Position numbers and translations under genes: made by a program. Positions 1 to 12,466 of a DNA stretch of 64,000 nucleotides are shown piece after piece. The notes beneath the pieces were generated by a model. It worked only from the letters and a program-made list of their open reading frames with translations, made no database searches and was not told the DNA's origin. The stretch's first letter is position 1; every line of letters begins with the position of its first letter. The stretch spans positions 16,063,579 to 16,127,578 of the forward strand of contig CM059975.1 of assembly GCA_030490835.1 (NCBI GenBank), in the 5' to 3' direction. The DNA is from Annona cherimola. Taxonomy: Eukaryota > Streptophyta > Magnoliopsida > Magnoliales > Annonaceae.

Positions 1-1417
1 TTTCAATTTTCAATACAATTTTACTCATTGTCAATACACATTATTAAGTTATCATCCCAAATAGGATTTGATCTAAGAATCTTATATGATTCAAAACTAG
101 CCATAAACAAATATACCCTAGATATTATCTATTTTTTAATTAGAGAAAATCATTTGAATTATGCATTTATAGGAGGTTAAATAAAAAACAGGTAGTGCAG
201 ATGTTTGCCGATAAAATAATGTTAATATTTCAAGGAAAGTGTCAAAACACGGTGCAGTTGGTACTTTATATACTCAGGATGGTCGGAAACGCGTGCGGTT
301 TTTTTTTTTTATTTTATTTTTATGGGAAAGGTGATATCAGCCCTGGAGAGTGAAGAATAGATGTGAAGTTAATATTTTTTCCACCAAAACCGCTCAGTTG
401 TAAAAGATTAAATCTCCTATTTATGTTTATTTTTTACTATTTAATTTAATATTTGTTGGCTTTCTTTTTTTATTTTTCGAAAAATTTAAAATTTTAATAA
501 TTATTATACCGTTATTCTTTTTCTTAAATTTATTAAGTTATTATTATTGTGCTCAAATGACTTATTAATCTATGTTCACAAAAAAGTTTTTAAATCTATC
601 ATTCTTTTTTTGATGGTATTAAATCTATCATTTTTTAAGATTAGAATTTAAATTTTACCAATAAATTCAAAGTTAAAATTTAGATTATACAAATAAGATT
701 AGGGTTAAGCTTGAGGCAGACCCAAGATTCACGAAGCCTGCTTGCACCTTGCTTGAGCAGCACATGAACTTTCGTCGTGTGACAAATTCACTTTCAGAAG
801 TGATTAAGCCATTGCATACGCGCTTTCCCAATGGGACAAATTTTGTAACCGTTTCACTTTCGAGCTCGTGTTGCCTATTTCTAACATTAAATATGCGTTT
901 AAAGGATACAATTTGAATGTTTATGTGCTTTTTGTTTCATGAATCAGCCATTTTTAGGATGTTTGGACTTTGGAGGGGACATGCATGCAAAAACTAAAGG
1001 GTGCAAAGATTCTTTTCATTTTTTTTTATTCCAACCCACATTAATAACATTTATCCAGGCTTATTGCTAAATCAGACTTGTCGATTGAAGCATGGCAACA
1101 CAGATAAACTGAAAAAGGGGTTTCAGTGTCACTTCAACCACTTCAGCCACTAAAAACATCTGACTGACATCACCCCATAAAATGTAGTCTAATCTCTTCC
1201 CCATTCCCATGAGAAAATAAAAAATTTTCACCGTTCGAATACCTCCTTAGCTTGATTGAAATCTAATTAAATAGAAATCTTATAAATTACAATGCCATGC
1301 CTCCTGGAAGTAAAAGAACGAGAATGGTAAAGATCCACCAAGTTGAGACAACTGAAGAACAGAAAAAAGATGGAAAAAGAAAACCACTAAGGGAACCACA
1401 AATCAGGAACTTCTACA
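1..1417. other. intergenic, no gene seen
   Basis: AT-rich DNA with poly-T tracts (near 301-330 and 1018-1030) and no open frame that resembles a protein. The part next to position 1418 should carry the 3'UTR of the minus-strand oxidoreductase, but I could not fix its polyadenylation site. No tRNA, rRNA or element ends were recognised. Confidence 0.6.
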
Positions 1418-4400
1418 CTAGGAGTTTGGATCGAGCCCCATTTTCTTTCTCGTCTTACTCACAAATAGATCCTTAGATTTGATCGTTCCTGGTAGGCAAC
1501 CACTGACTGTTAGGAAAGGAAAATTTGCCACTGCCTCCTTCCTTCCCAGAGAAACCAGTGCAATCGCAGGACCCGGCTTATACTTTGCCAACTTTGATTC
1601 CGCACCTCCTTCTATTAGTAGCTTGATGTTCTTAGTGGTCACTGCAGCATGTTTTTGCGCGTAGAACCCTTGCTTGAGTTCCTGCTTTGTCATTTTTATT
1701 TGCATTCCACCGAGGCAATTAATGCAAGTGGAAATGAAGAAATAGACTGAAATCAATGAAAAAAGGATAGGAAAAGAAAAAAAAAGAAAAAAAGCTTACA
1801 TTTATTTGAGAAATTTCAAAAGCCCACTCATTCCAGGAGAAACATTCTCATTTTCAAGCAAATGATTCCAAGTACTGGCACCACAGCTTATCTATACAAA
1901 CAAATTTCAAAGTTTTAACACAAGCAAGATTAGGCTTGATATTTTGAATTTTCTCCTTGACTATCTTAAAAATTCATTCTTTCCTATTGTTCGTTTCGGC
2001 ATCCTCTAGCTCTGATTGATAGTAGTAGTCAGTGCAGTTTCTTTTTTTTTTTTTTTTTTTTTGTCTCTTTCAACATGACCAAACTACTAACTATGCTTCA
2101 AGAACGCACAAAATAGGTAAAAGGTAAAAATATGCTGACGTGCCACTACCATCTGGACCTAAATCTAAAAAAGTCCTGAGAAAAGAAAAGAACGACCTCT
2201 AACTTACCATAACTGCACACATGCAAAAGCATGCCCATGCATAAAGAACAATGAAAAGAGCCTTCTCAAAGTATGATTTTCCTTCCAGGTGTAATCAAAG
2301 TGGCCGATTCATGTTGGGTTGTGGTGTATAGATGAACATTGAACCACAAACCACTATTTGCAACTGAAAACCAGACCATACTATGGAAACCATCCCACAG
2401 CAGATTGATTCTGCCTTTTTCCTTTGATATGAATGAAGACTACTACTCTAACCCAGACTTGAAATTGGGACTACACAGAAATAGATGTCAACCCACTTGA
2501 CAACGCCTTAGGTGACTACTTTGCCATTTAGATAAGTGAGAGTCAGCCAGCGTCAATCCCTAAATGTTGGATTTGTGTCACCAGTGATTATCTCCCTGGA
2601 TTGTTCATCAACCACCGACTATGTGATACTTTTAACTGTTTATTGTAAGTAACCAATGGCAAGGTCAGGGATACCTCTGGGATTGAACTGATAGCCACTG
2701 ATTACATGATACTTTTAACTGTTTATTGTAGCCAACCAATGGTAATGTCAGGGAGAGCTCTGGGATTGAACTCCATATTCACAGAAACATGGGACCCCAT
2801 TGTGTGAGTGGCAGCATTATATTATTTGCAACAAGCATTGCTTCAGTTTATTGCACTCCAATGGATGTGCATTTAGTAAACAGGTGATTGAAACGGGCAA
2901 TCACCACCACCTACAAATGCATATTTTTTGTTGACCAACCAAGATAGTAAATGGAGGCCTGGAAGGTACAAAAATGACCCATGGGTCCAGCTTTTAACCT
3001 CAAGCTTATTTTCAAGTTCATAGTTCAAAAAGGTCCTAAGCAATGATGGTTGGACAACGTGGAAATATAAAAGAAGAGGACTCACTGGAACATTTGTGAT
3101 GTCTCCAATGGCAAAAATATTCTGATAACCTTTGACTCTCAGATTCTCATCAACCATCAATCTTCCTCTTGGGTCCAGGGATCCCTTCAAGATGGTTTCT
3201 TTTAGCCACAGAGAACCTGGCAGTGACATCCCCGTGCACAGAAAATAGCAATCAGCTGCAATACTTTCTCCTTTTGATGTTTCATAAGTACCAACAGTAC
3301 TTGATGTGGAGCTTAAATTGACAATCTGATCCAAAAGCACATCAACTTTCTTTGTTGTAAACCAGTCTAGTGCTTTAGTCGAAGCTTTTAGTCCAATGAA
3401 TTCCAGCAACCTTGGCCCTTTATGGACCAGTATCACCTTCTTCCCTGGAAAGTCAACAGCAATCTCGCCAGCAAGTTCAACACCAGTTGGTCCACCTCCA
3501 ATGACTAATACTGAATTTGCTGATTGTATTTTTCGATTATCTACAATGAATGAAAAGCTAGAAGATTATTTGAGCAGGAGAACAACTCATTCAAAGTATA
3601 GCTAAGGGCAATTAAAAAAAAATCTAAATAGTAGAGTCAAATTTCAGTTACAAAAAGAATGAAAACAGCAGAAAGTAGAAGGAATATTTTAAAAAGTCAA
3701 ACAAAGTAAAAATCTATTCACAAGCTGGGGTGATCCAGGAAAACAGGAAGGCCTAACTAGATTGTCATTTTATCCGTTTTTTTTCTTTTCTTTTCTTCGT
3801 TTCTTTCTTCTTTTGTATTTATGTGAAAAGTAGTGGTTCAAGTGGAATAAAGTTGGTAAATTTGCGGCTGACTATTTAACTTTGAGAAATAAGAGATGAA
3901 AGAGTTATATTGTTTGACACGGACTATCACCTGTAAAAAAGGCATACCCATCATATGCAATTTTACCGATGCAGGGCTACGAAAGGACAAAATGTACACA
4001 ACCTTTCATCCACTTACTGAAGAGGCTATTTCTGAAACTCGAAACTCATTCTAGCAAGAACATAAGTGAATGGCCTTATGTACAGATGGATAATCACCTA
4101 ATCTAAAACTATTTTAATTTTAAATGCAAATATCCAAGGGAACATTTTATTACAAGAAAGAACGTTCGCATATGATCGTTTAGAATTTACACAAATCAGA
4201 AACCTCAAGAGGTTAAGGAATTGAAAGTAAAGAAGCTGATCATTTGAAATGAGCACTAAATCATTTAGTCCATAGGGAAAACTTTCTAATATATTTGTAT
4301 AAAAAGAATGCCCTTGAGAAAATTGGATTTGTAATTGTGAGCTCGATATACCCCAACTATGTGCACACGAATTCTCAAAACATGCTATTTGAGAAGTTAG

Positions 4401-6409
4401 CATTCAAGTTTCTCTTTCTATCCAAAGTGACATATTTTTTGGTTGGGATCCAAATTCATATTTTAAAATATATCACAAGCTGACAATTGTAAATAACAAG
4501 GAGATTGCAGCTGTTGCAGAGGAGAGGGGAGGAATCTCACCTTTATAATTTAGGCACCAAATTACTTGGCCTAATTTTCAAAAGACTAATAGCCAATATG
4601 ACTTGAAATTTAAGATACTTACCCCCAATCTTAGCTACAAACAGTCTCCATATCGAATGATGGAAATATTCATGTATTGGCTATCCATAGCAGATGGGTC
4701 ATGTTTGGTGAATATTGACCATCTAATCAAAGTTGAACAGACAGATAATTAAAGCAAACATATTCTTCCTTATTTTATTTTAAGTGGCATTGATCAGGTT
4801 ATCACTTATAAAAAACAAAGTATAGCAAATAAATATTCTAAAACAGCATTCTATATATTCTTCACGCGTACCTTCATCGAACTGTCGGAGCCTTTCAGCT
4901 TTAGTCGCAGGAAAGGTCTGAGTATTGCCAGTGGCTATAACAAGATAGTCATATGCAATGCTGTGTCCGGCTGCAGTCAAGACATCAGTCTCAGTTATAT
5001 TGACTGCTGAAGATGTAATTATCGTCCCCTTCTTGAAGTAGTTCTTGTGGTCAAAAATTGCCCTCCGTGCAAATGAAGGCTCTACCATTGATCTCAACTT
5101 TGCCCATGGGATCTCAAAGTACTCCTTCCTATAGCAGACATCAACCCCAAAATCAAGTATACTTAAAATTAAAATCCTGTAATATTAAAAACTGATAAAT
5201 AATATGATATGAAATAGTAGCAAAAAATCCAACTGGAAGGGTTACTAATTTCCATTGCCGCCTAGTGGAAAACGGGTCAATTAATTCAACCTGTGGATTC
5301 TCCTATGTATTTAACTTCAAAAAGTTAATGTGGAGCCAAATTAGTAAGAGCATTAATTCGTGGGTTTGCATAATGGCGTTGCCATGATCCACTTACACTG
5401 TATGCAAGTGTTTTAGATGGAAGAATTCTACAGGTGCGTGAATCAACTCATATTCAGTTAGCTCAATTCAATAAGTGTACTTCTAGAAGCAAAAACAAGA
5501 AATCTCTCTCATGATGGAGAGCACCTATGATCATGAAGAATGCCCGATGAGTTGAAGAGCAACTATCAACAGATCAAGAACAAAACCGATGAATGAAGGT
5601 ACACACAAGCACCTATGATGAAGAAGAAGGCCTAATTAGTTGAAGAGCAACAATTCCCAACATCCACAGATCAATAACAAAACCGATGAGTGAATGTACA
5701 GACATCCTCAGTATCTATGATCAAGAGCAAAACCTACTTAAGGGAGGTGGAGGAACAGAATACAAAAATTAATGGCGGTAGATTTTACAAAACTTGAAAT
5801 GTTCCATACCCATGATCAATAACAGAATCTAATAAACAGAGGTGGTTATTGCATACACAAGTTCTATGCATATTATCCTTCACACCCAACCTGAGAACAG
5901 AAAAAGGCTTTTTGGGGCCCTACAAATGCATCCAACAGCAAGCCTAGATGCTACCTATCTGATGCAAGACCAAGTCTTTTACACTATCAAGTCATTGTTT
6001 CTCACCCTCCAACGTAAAAAACTCCCCACACATCAGACGCCCATCTCCTGTGGAAATTGGGATCCACGATGCACGGAACAAAAAGGAGAAATGACAGGAT
6101 ACTGATTCCATATACTCCAATTCATGAATTACTCGCCAAGAATTTTTTTCCCTCTCTGATTGTCTAACATTAGTACCAACTCGGACAAAAATCATCTCAT
6201 CGTGGATTTCACAGCCATCTCACAATCATTTTCATTTGAAAACGGGAATTTTTTTTTTCTCTTCTTGTTCGAGGGAGAGTTAGAACAACGACATACGGAT
6301 CGATAAGAACGACATCTGCAAAGGATTGGAGATTTTTGGCAAGCAGGCCGCCTGCGATTCCGCCACCAACCACTACAACCTTCTTCTGCTGCTGGTTGGT
6401 TCCTTCCAT
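1418..6409 (-). CDS. AIFM2/FSP1-like FAD-dependent oxidoreductase
   Basis: Predicted NAD(P)H:quinone-type flavoprotein of the apoptosis-inducing factor homologue family (pyridine nucleotide-disulphide oxidoreductase class II). Four exons on the minus strand join in frame: 6409-6297, 5128-4872, 3540-3086 and 1681-1418, all with GT-AG introns, giving 362 residues, a usual length for plant members. The FAD-binding Rossmann motif VVVGGGIAGG is near residue 12. It is followed by the family signature KEYFEIPWAKLRSMVEP (about residues 39-55), which spans the exon 1-2 junction and confirms that splice. YDYLVIATG is near residue 100, and a second dinucleotide-binding motif VIGGGPTGVELAGE is near 134. 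The late FAD motif NIFAIGDITNVP ends exon 3. An in-frame TAG lies just upstream of the chosen ATG. Quinone reduction and ferroptosis suppression are known for animal FSP1; for the plant protein they are only inferred. Introns hold tandem duplications described separately. Confidence 0.93.
2617..2774. repeat. two-copy tandem repeat, period about 83 bp, in intron 3
   Basis: Two adjacent imperfect copies (about 2617-2699 and 2700-2774). Both contain GATACTTTTAACTGTTTATT, then CCAATGG, then a GTCAGGGA block, then CTCTGGGATTGAACT. They lie in the last intron of the AIFM2-like gene, away from splice sites. Confidence 0.75.
5521..5706. repeat. two-copy tandem repeat, period about 88 bp, in intron 1
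   Basis: Two imperfect copies (about 5521-5608 and 5609-5706). Each starts GCACCTATGAT, contains GTTGAAGAGCAAC, and ends with AACAAAACCGATGA and TGTACA/GTACACA. Both lie in intron 1 of the minus-strand oxidoreductase. Confidence 0.7.
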
Positions 6410-6437
6410 TGCCGGAATCAGCTAGCACCCTCCGCAG

Positions 6438-6446
6438 CTTATAAAG
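6438..6446 (-). promoter_or_regulatory. possible TATA box of the AIFM2-like gene
   Basis: On the minus strand the sequence CTTTATAAG lies about 30 bp upstream of the ATG at 6409. It matches a TATA element, but its position would leave almost no 5'UTR, so either the leader is very short or this match is fortuitous. Confidence 0.25.
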
Positions 6447-6649
6447 ACAACTTCCCCCGGTCCGTTAGAAGTGATCAGAACCGTTCATCTGGTGGGCCAC
6501 GCCATGGACGGCTTCCGTTGAAAAAGCCTGCATGCCAGGATCCCTCCCTTCTGCGCTGGATGTGCAGTTATCCGTTGATTGCGCGCGCTTTGCTGTGCAG
6601 GAAAGGAATGAATTCCGGACTCCGATTAATAATTAATTAATTGGATGGA

Positions 6650-7944
6650 TTGTAATTAGGTGCGTCGGTGGGGTTTTCATTTAGATGTGACCAAAAATAT
6701 CGTAGAAATTTAAAATGAAGAAGATGCATGGCGTGCTTATAATCAGAAAATCGGATACGTGACTTGGTCACCAAGCAACTTGGAATACGGGACTATTCTT
6801 TCACCATGAAGTACGGGTGGCTTCGATGCAACCGAAAAACTATAAATAATCTAAGATGGTCTGATGGTCATAATTGCTGATATTACAAATATGTACACGA
6901 AATTTGTATAAAAATTGTAAATGTGTCCTTTTCGTTAGAATATTATTAGAGTTTTATCTAAAATGACAATAATACCTTTTAAACTAAGTAATATAGTTAT
7001 AGTTTTTCAAATATTCAAACATATTTTGTTATTTTAGATTTTTTTTGTAAATATGCTTGTAACATTTGCAAAATTTATAAGTATAAATCACTTGACTTAA
7101 AAGAAATTATCATCATTTTATAAAAAATTTAGTAGCATCTTAACGGAAGTGATATGCTTGCGATTTCATATAAATTTTATAGACATATTTATAATATTGA
7201 CAAACTTAGAGATATAAATTCAATATTAATCAAATTTTGTAGATATATTTACAAAAATCCATTTTACCTATAACAATTGATTTTATAAAAATGTCATAAC
7301 TATAATATATATATTTTTACAGTACCCATTACTAATTATGCGACCCTCCATGGTAATGTAAAGGTTTTCTCCATAGTTTTTTTCCATTTTTCCTCTTAGA
7401 AATGAGTTGACATTTTAATTATCTAATAATTTTATTTTCTAATTTTTTATAACTACCTTGTTTATTCTAATTTACTCATATCATATAACATTATTTAAAC
7501 AACTTCCCACACTTTCCCATCATCCCATCATATTCCATGTTACCAAATGCCATCCATGCCCAACGAATGTAAATATATCTGCCCCAAAAATATAAGAGAA
7601 TATCTCCCCTTACGAATCGAACCAGGTTCCCCAGCCATGATGCAATGAAGTTGTAAGCACGAGCGATACTGGCATGTGATTGTTTGCATGGGCATGTCAA
7701 TCTCAATCTCATAAATGCGATGTTATGCGTTTTGAATTGGATAGGAATCCAATTACTTCCATGTTTGCTCCGTTATTCTATGCTCTTTTTTTTATTGATA
7801 TTTCCCCGTTACCCTATGCTTTTTTTTATTTTGAGTGGACCGTTATCCTATGCTTTAGGACGCGGCTTTTGCTTTGAAGAATTTTGCTCCGTACTCCAGC
7901 GAAGTGCACGAGTACGGCTGGAAACGCAGGAACGTTTTGAATTA
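6650..7944. other. intergenic, AT-rich, no gene seen
   Basis: No coding sequence recognised. Around 7770-7860 a short unit of the type CCGTTA-CCTATGCTTTTTTT occurs three times in tandem with drift. Short open frames here show no family features. Confidence 0.5.
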
Positions 7945-8223
7945 GGTAGGTTTGGCACCGCTTAAAAAGTATAAGTTAAAACTTTTCAATCTAAAACTTT
8001 TCACTCTTATTAACTATCATATTTTTAAATTATTTTTTAACATTTTCTTATACAATTACCTTACTTGTCAGTCATTTCTACACAATTACCCACACAACTA
8101 ACCTATTTATTTTAACTTTATTATTTTTACAACTCATTATTATACGTATCATATTACATCATTTGACAACTTTTACTCTTCAAAACTTTTCATCAAAAGT
8201 TTTACCCATCTCCAAATACACCC
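7945..8223 (-). mobile_element. Tourist-like MITE (family T), complete copy
   Basis: A 279-bp element starting GGTAGGTTTGGC and ending CCAAATACACCC, flanked on both sides by TTA. Internal sequence (AAACTTTTCACTC, a block ending TTACCCACACAACTAA, and a 3' AACTTTTCATCAAAAGTTTT) matches the other family T copies in this window. Inverted ends plus a 3-bp TTA target duplication fit the PIF/Harbinger (Tourist) type. Strand is given relative to the copy at 11335-11621. Confidence 0.85.
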
Positions 8224-8590
8224 TTATTTTATAAATATGCGAACCCAAGCTATATTTTTATCATTGTAAAATTTGATTTGAAATTTATTTAATACTTCAT
8301 TTGTATTTTTTAAAATGTAAGTTTGGTAATGAATATATGCACGAAAAATAAGTACTCGTGCGATCACGATGCATTTTTTTGCATCTTCTTTGCACAAAAT
8401 TTAAAATTAAGAATAATTTTTTAAAATTAAATGTAATTTGCAAATATATTCACTTAGTTTGACGTTAATTGCGGATATACCCATACAATTTAACGAATTG
8501 TATATTACTCATACATATTTTCATCGAAATTGCATGCATATCCAAGAAACCTCTTTGTTGTTAGTACCTCTTCATACTTAATGAGTCATA

Positions 8591-8936
8591 ATCTTCTCGA
8601 ACCGGTCCAAACACTATTTTTTTTTTGTTTTTTTTGAAATTTTTTTATAGACATGTTAATCTAGTTATATTTAACTTATAAACTGAATTTTACTATTTTT
8701 AGAGATATATATTTATTTATTTTTTATTTTTAAATACAGGGGTGTCTAAGTCATTTTAAATTAGATTAACATGACTTAGATACCCTTATATTTAAAAATC
8801 AGAAATAAATATATATACATCTCCAAAAAAGTAAAATTTGGTTTATAAATTAAATACTTTTAGATTAACATGTTTGTAAAAAAAATTCAAAAAAAGAAAA
8901 AAATAGGCGTTTGGACAGGGCCGGTTTGAGAAGATC
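8591..8936. mobile_element. foldback element (family F), long inverted repeat
   Basis: About 346 bp that is nearly one hairpin. The left arm reads ATCTTCTCGAACCGGTCC and onward through TTAATCTAGTTATATTTAA, AAATACAGGGGTGTCTAAG. The right arm is its reverse complement back to GGTTTGAGAAGAT. There is no coding sequence. A second full copy lies at 47310-47690 and a right-arm copy at 43555-43739. Confidence 0.85.
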
Positions 8937-9108
8937 ATTTTACATACTTAATATGTGGGTTAAAAAATTAGATAAAGACAGAAATGACCCTACCACTTGT
9001 AAAGGTGGAAGAATTATTTGGTCAATGCATGTTTGTCGTTTGCCGGAATGGAGATTGCATATGCTAATGCTGGTCCAAGGTGATTGCCTGCCCATTTGCT
9101 GAAGGCGA

Positions 9109-9375
9109 GTTCAATCCTGCTTGGATTGTTGATGTGATTAAGTTCACCGGCATTAACGGAAAATTAGGCGAATAGAAATTGGGCGAACTGCTTCACTCTT
9201 CCTGGCCGAACATGCTGCTAGGATCGATGGGCAGTGTGATCGGATGAATTTGGTGCTGCTGGAGGAGAAAATATCTTAGATAAGCTTCAGTTGGATCTTG
9301 GCAAAAAAACAAGTTGTTATTGGAGCAAAGATAGTGGCTGACGATAAAATTTTTAGGGTGCTCAATGGCAGCTAC
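9109..9375. repeat. left copy of diverged direct repeat flanking CIPK fragment
   Basis: Pairs with 9973-10285. Shared blocks in the same order are AATCCTGCTTGGATT, AATAGAAATTGG, GAACTGCTTCA or its variant, GCTGCTATGATCGATG or its variant, GGATCTTGGC and a closing GGCAGC block. Origin unknown; neither copy keeps an open frame. Confidence 0.75.
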
Positions 9376-9699
9376 AATTTTAATTGAACGCACTGCTCTT
9401 GTGAGCATTAAATGGTCATCGAGCGATGGTTGGATTCGGTAACTCTTGGAATTAATGGGGAGGAATGTTGTTGATTAGTGCCGATGATTGACAAGATGGT
9501 GGAGATGCTTTGGGTTGCTCGGCGCTGCCGGCCAATTTTTTCCCTGCTTTTGGTAACAACAACATTAGGATTTTGCTTCAGCTTTTCACTCTCTGCTTCT
9601 TGACTTGCTTGTAAATTCTTTCTGCCTTCGTTTCTCACGAGACTGATCTCTGAAAAATCCAAAAATTAATGTGCTTTAGGTCCACGTAGCTCGTGAAGG

Positions 9700-9935
9700 A
9701 TTTTGTCGTGAGATCGTTCCTCTTTGCAGAAATCGGCCAAGAAGGACTTCAAGCAATTAATCTCTACAATTGAGTTCTGCCACTCCCGGGGCGTCTTCCA
9801 CCAGGATCTCAAGCCGAGAACCTCCTCTTTGACGAGAATGGTGACCTCAAGGTTTTCCATTTGAGCCTTAGCGCCATCTCCAGCAAGATTTGCCAGGACG
9901 GCCTCTTCCACACCTTCTATGGCATGTAAGGGTGG
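9700..9935 (+). pseudogene. CIPK (SnRK3) protein kinase fragment, broken
   Basis: Plus-strand translation gives a recognisable piece of a CBL-interacting protein kinase catalytic domain. A short LFAEI piece comes first. After a frame change come [17 protein letters not shown], then HQDLKP (the HRDLKP catalytic loop), [13 protein letters not shown], and a degraded DFG region reading FHLSLSAIS, ending GLFHTFYGM then a stop. DFG and the APE end are lost and the reading frame shifts at least twice, so no functional kinase can be made. Only the middle of a kinase domain remains, with no ATP-binding N-lobe and no NAF motif. It sits between two diverged direct repeats, suggesting a duplicated or transposed scrap. 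The family call is good; the exact boundaries are approximate. Confidence 0.8.
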
Positions 9936-9972
9936 ACGGACAGGAGAACTGACGGGTGCTGAAGATGGGTGC

Positions 9973-10285
9973 AATCCTGCTTGGATTATTGATGTTATTG
10001 GATGTCTAATGGTAAAGCTGTTGTAGGAATTTTAAGTTCGCCACATTAATAGAAAACCAGGCAAATAGAAATTGGATGAATTGCTTCATCTCTCTGGGTG
10101 GACGTGCTGCTATGATCGATGAGTAGTGCGATTGAAAAAATATAATGCTGCAGGGAGAAGATAATATTATGGATTTCTCAGATAAGTTGTAAGCCTGTAA
10201 TTGGATCTTGGCCAGAACAAAGGGTTGCTGTTGGAGCGGGGAAACTGAGGATCACGATTGAATTTTTGGTGTGGTAAACGGCAGC
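9973..10285. repeat. right copy of diverged direct repeat flanking CIPK fragment
   Basis: Second copy of the repeat at 9109-9375, about 860 bp further on, with small insertions (for example near 10010-10030). It keeps AATCCTGCTTGGATT near its start and GGATCTTGGCCAGAACAAA near its end. Confidence 0.75.
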
Positions 10286-10368
10286 AAAGCCATAGAATTT
10301 TGAAATTATGTGTAGTACATGTAATTCATGAAATTACGTGCATATATTTATAATTAGTGTTAAACTAT

Positions 10369-10658
10369 GGGTGTGTTTGTTTGGGATATAAACATGTCAA
10401 CCAAAACTTTTCAAACTAAAACTTTTCACTCTCCATAACTACTCTATTTTTTAATTATTTTTTCACATTTTCCTATACAAACTACCCTACTTTTCAATCA
10501 TTTCTACAAGACTATCTATACAACTAACCTATCTATTTTAACTTTATTCTTTTTACTTTTCATCATTACTCCTATTATATCACATCGTTTTCTATCAACG
10601 TGACAACTTCTATCTCAAAAACTTTTCATCAAAAGTTTTACCCCAACCAAACACATCC
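10369..10658 (-). mobile_element. Tourist-like MITE (family T), complete copy
   Basis: Starts GGGTGTGTTTG and ends CAAACACATCC, flanked on each side by TAT. About 290 bp. Internal sequence is closely similar to the copy at 7945-8223, including CTATCTATTTTAACTTTATT and AACTTTTCATCAAAAGTTTT. Confidence 0.85.
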
Positions 10659-11116
10659 TATATAAGTATATCTGTCAATTATCCTAAAATTAAAAAAATA
10701 GGCAGTTGGAAAGCAGAAAGAAAGAATTTTTTTTTTTAAATATCATAATAATTAAGAATAAAAGAATAAAGTTAAAATAAATAACTTAATTATAAAAAAA
10801 CGAAAAAAATGATCTTAAAATAATGTAGCATATGGCTATATTCCTCCTGCCGCCGCCGCCGCATTGGTTTGTACGACACCAGAAACTACTTGCTGGCTCA
10901 TCCTCAAGCCTGTCGGCCACACAGATGCCATGCAGGAGCAGGCCTGTTGTGGCACAGACAACTCAGACGCCCCAGGCGTGAGCGTTTTGTAGTGCAGCGG
11001 TTGCAGGAGAAAAACGAAACGGTTGTTGGGAAATAGGAAGTGGACTGGTTGGTACTCTTTTGGACTGTTCTATCTCTTCGGCGCCATATCACGCTGCAAA
11101 TCCATGCAGACATTAA
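10659..11116. other. intergenic, no gene seen
   Basis: AT-rich on the left, with a GCC-repeat patch at about 10849-10863 and a more GC-rich stretch to 11110. A 69-codon open frame on the minus strand (10904-11113) has no recognisable features and I do not call it a gene. Confidence 0.5.
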
Positions 11117-11119
11117 TGA

Positions 11120-11673
11120 AATAAAACTTTCGAGGTAAAGTTCCGGAGAGCGAAAGTTTTCAAACGATGTAATATAATAGAGGTAAAGATCAGTAGTAAA
11201 AAAAATAAAGTTAAAATAGATAAGTTAGTCGTGTAGATAATTGTGTAGAAATGATCGAAAAGTAGAGTAGTTATATATGAAAATATGAAAAAATAATTAA
11301 AAAATACGATAGTTGTGGAGAGTGAAAAGTTTTAGGGTGTGTTTGGGAATGGGTAAAACTTTTTATGAAAAGTTTTGAAGAGTAAAAGTTGTCAAACGAT
11401 GTGATATGATAGGAGTAATGATGAGTAGTAAAGATGATAAAGTTAAAAAAGATAGATTAGTTGTGTGGGTAGTTGTGTAGAAATGATTGAAAAGTAGGGT
11501 AGTTGTATAGGAAAATGTGAAAAAATAATAAAAAATATGATAGTTGTGAAAAGTGAAAAGTGAAAAGTTTTAGATTGAAAAGTTATAACTTGACATTTTT
11601 TAACCGTTGCCAAAAATACTCTTAGATTGAAAAGTTTTAACTTGACATTTTTTATTAATTGTCAAACACACCC
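11120..11673 (+). mobile_element. Tourist-like MITE (family T), split by a second copy
   Basis: Outer element. Its left part runs from about 11120 (left end degenerate) to 11334. Its right part, starting GATTGAAAAGTTTTAACTTG, runs 11625-11673 and ends CAAACACACCC. It is interrupted by the complete copy at 11335-11621 with TTA duplicated at the junctions. Confidence 0.8.
11335..11621 (+). mobile_element. Tourist-like MITE (family T), inner copy
   Basis: A 287-bp copy beginning GGGTGTGTTTGGG and ending CCAAAAATACTC, flanked by TTA at 11332-11334 and 11622-11624. It lies inside another copy of the same family. I use it as the orientation reference for the family. Confidence 0.9.
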
Positions 11674-11726
11674 TTCATATGAAACTTTTCTTTTGCAAGT
11701 TTATATTGCCTTGGTACTTGCCCAGC

Positions 11727-12466
11727 TAGGGGTGCAACTCGGGTCGGTTCGGTAGGGGTAGTGGTCTACCCTACCCGTACCCTATTTGTAAAAAGTCTAC
11801 CCTACCCTATCCATTTGTCAGTTCGGTTGCTAGTATACCCTACCCTACCCATTACCCATAAGGTCGGTTCCGGTTTCGGTTCCAAATCGGTTCCTTTAAT
11901 ACTCAAATAAAATATTTTTTAAAAAATTTCTATGTTATTATAAATAATGTAAAATAATACTCATTTATATTTTAAAATCATAAGTACATATATTATTGTT
12001 TATATTATTATATAAAAATATGAAGTATAAACCATCATAACCCAATCATTAAAACTAATAATATATTATAATCATAAGTCACAAGCGTATTTATAATAGT
12101 CTTTTGGAAGTCAATAGTGTATATATAAATTCATTTAAATTTATACTTCACAAGGTACAAAATGTATTTAAATTTGAATTTGTTAAAATATGTGTGCACA
12201 TAAGACGTCAAAGACAAAACATAATACATAGTATATAATATATATTATATATACATAATTATGCACCTAATTAATTATCCATATGAGTATCTATGTGAGT
12301 CGGTTCTTGGTACCCAACGTATCTACCCTACTCGTACCCTATTTGAGGAGGCGGGTAATAATTTGTACCCTACTCATAGCTATGAGTAATATTTTCTATC
12401 ATATCCTACCCAAATTAGGTCGGGTCGGTGGGTACCTATGGGTACCCTACCAAAGTTGCACCCCTA
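11727..12466. mobile_element. non-autonomous hAT-like element (family H), complete
   Basis: About 740 bp bounded by the perfect 13-bp inverted ends TAGGGGTGCAACT and AGTTGCACCCCTA. The flanking 8-mers are TGCCCAGC (11719-11726) and CGCCCAGC (12467-12474), an 8-bp target duplication with one mismatch. The 8-bp duplication and TAGGGGTG-type ends fit the hAT superfamily. The subterminal regions are rich in TACCCTACCC and its complement. There is no transposase open frame, so it is non-autonomous. A truncated relative lies at 54634-55170. Confidence 0.85.
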
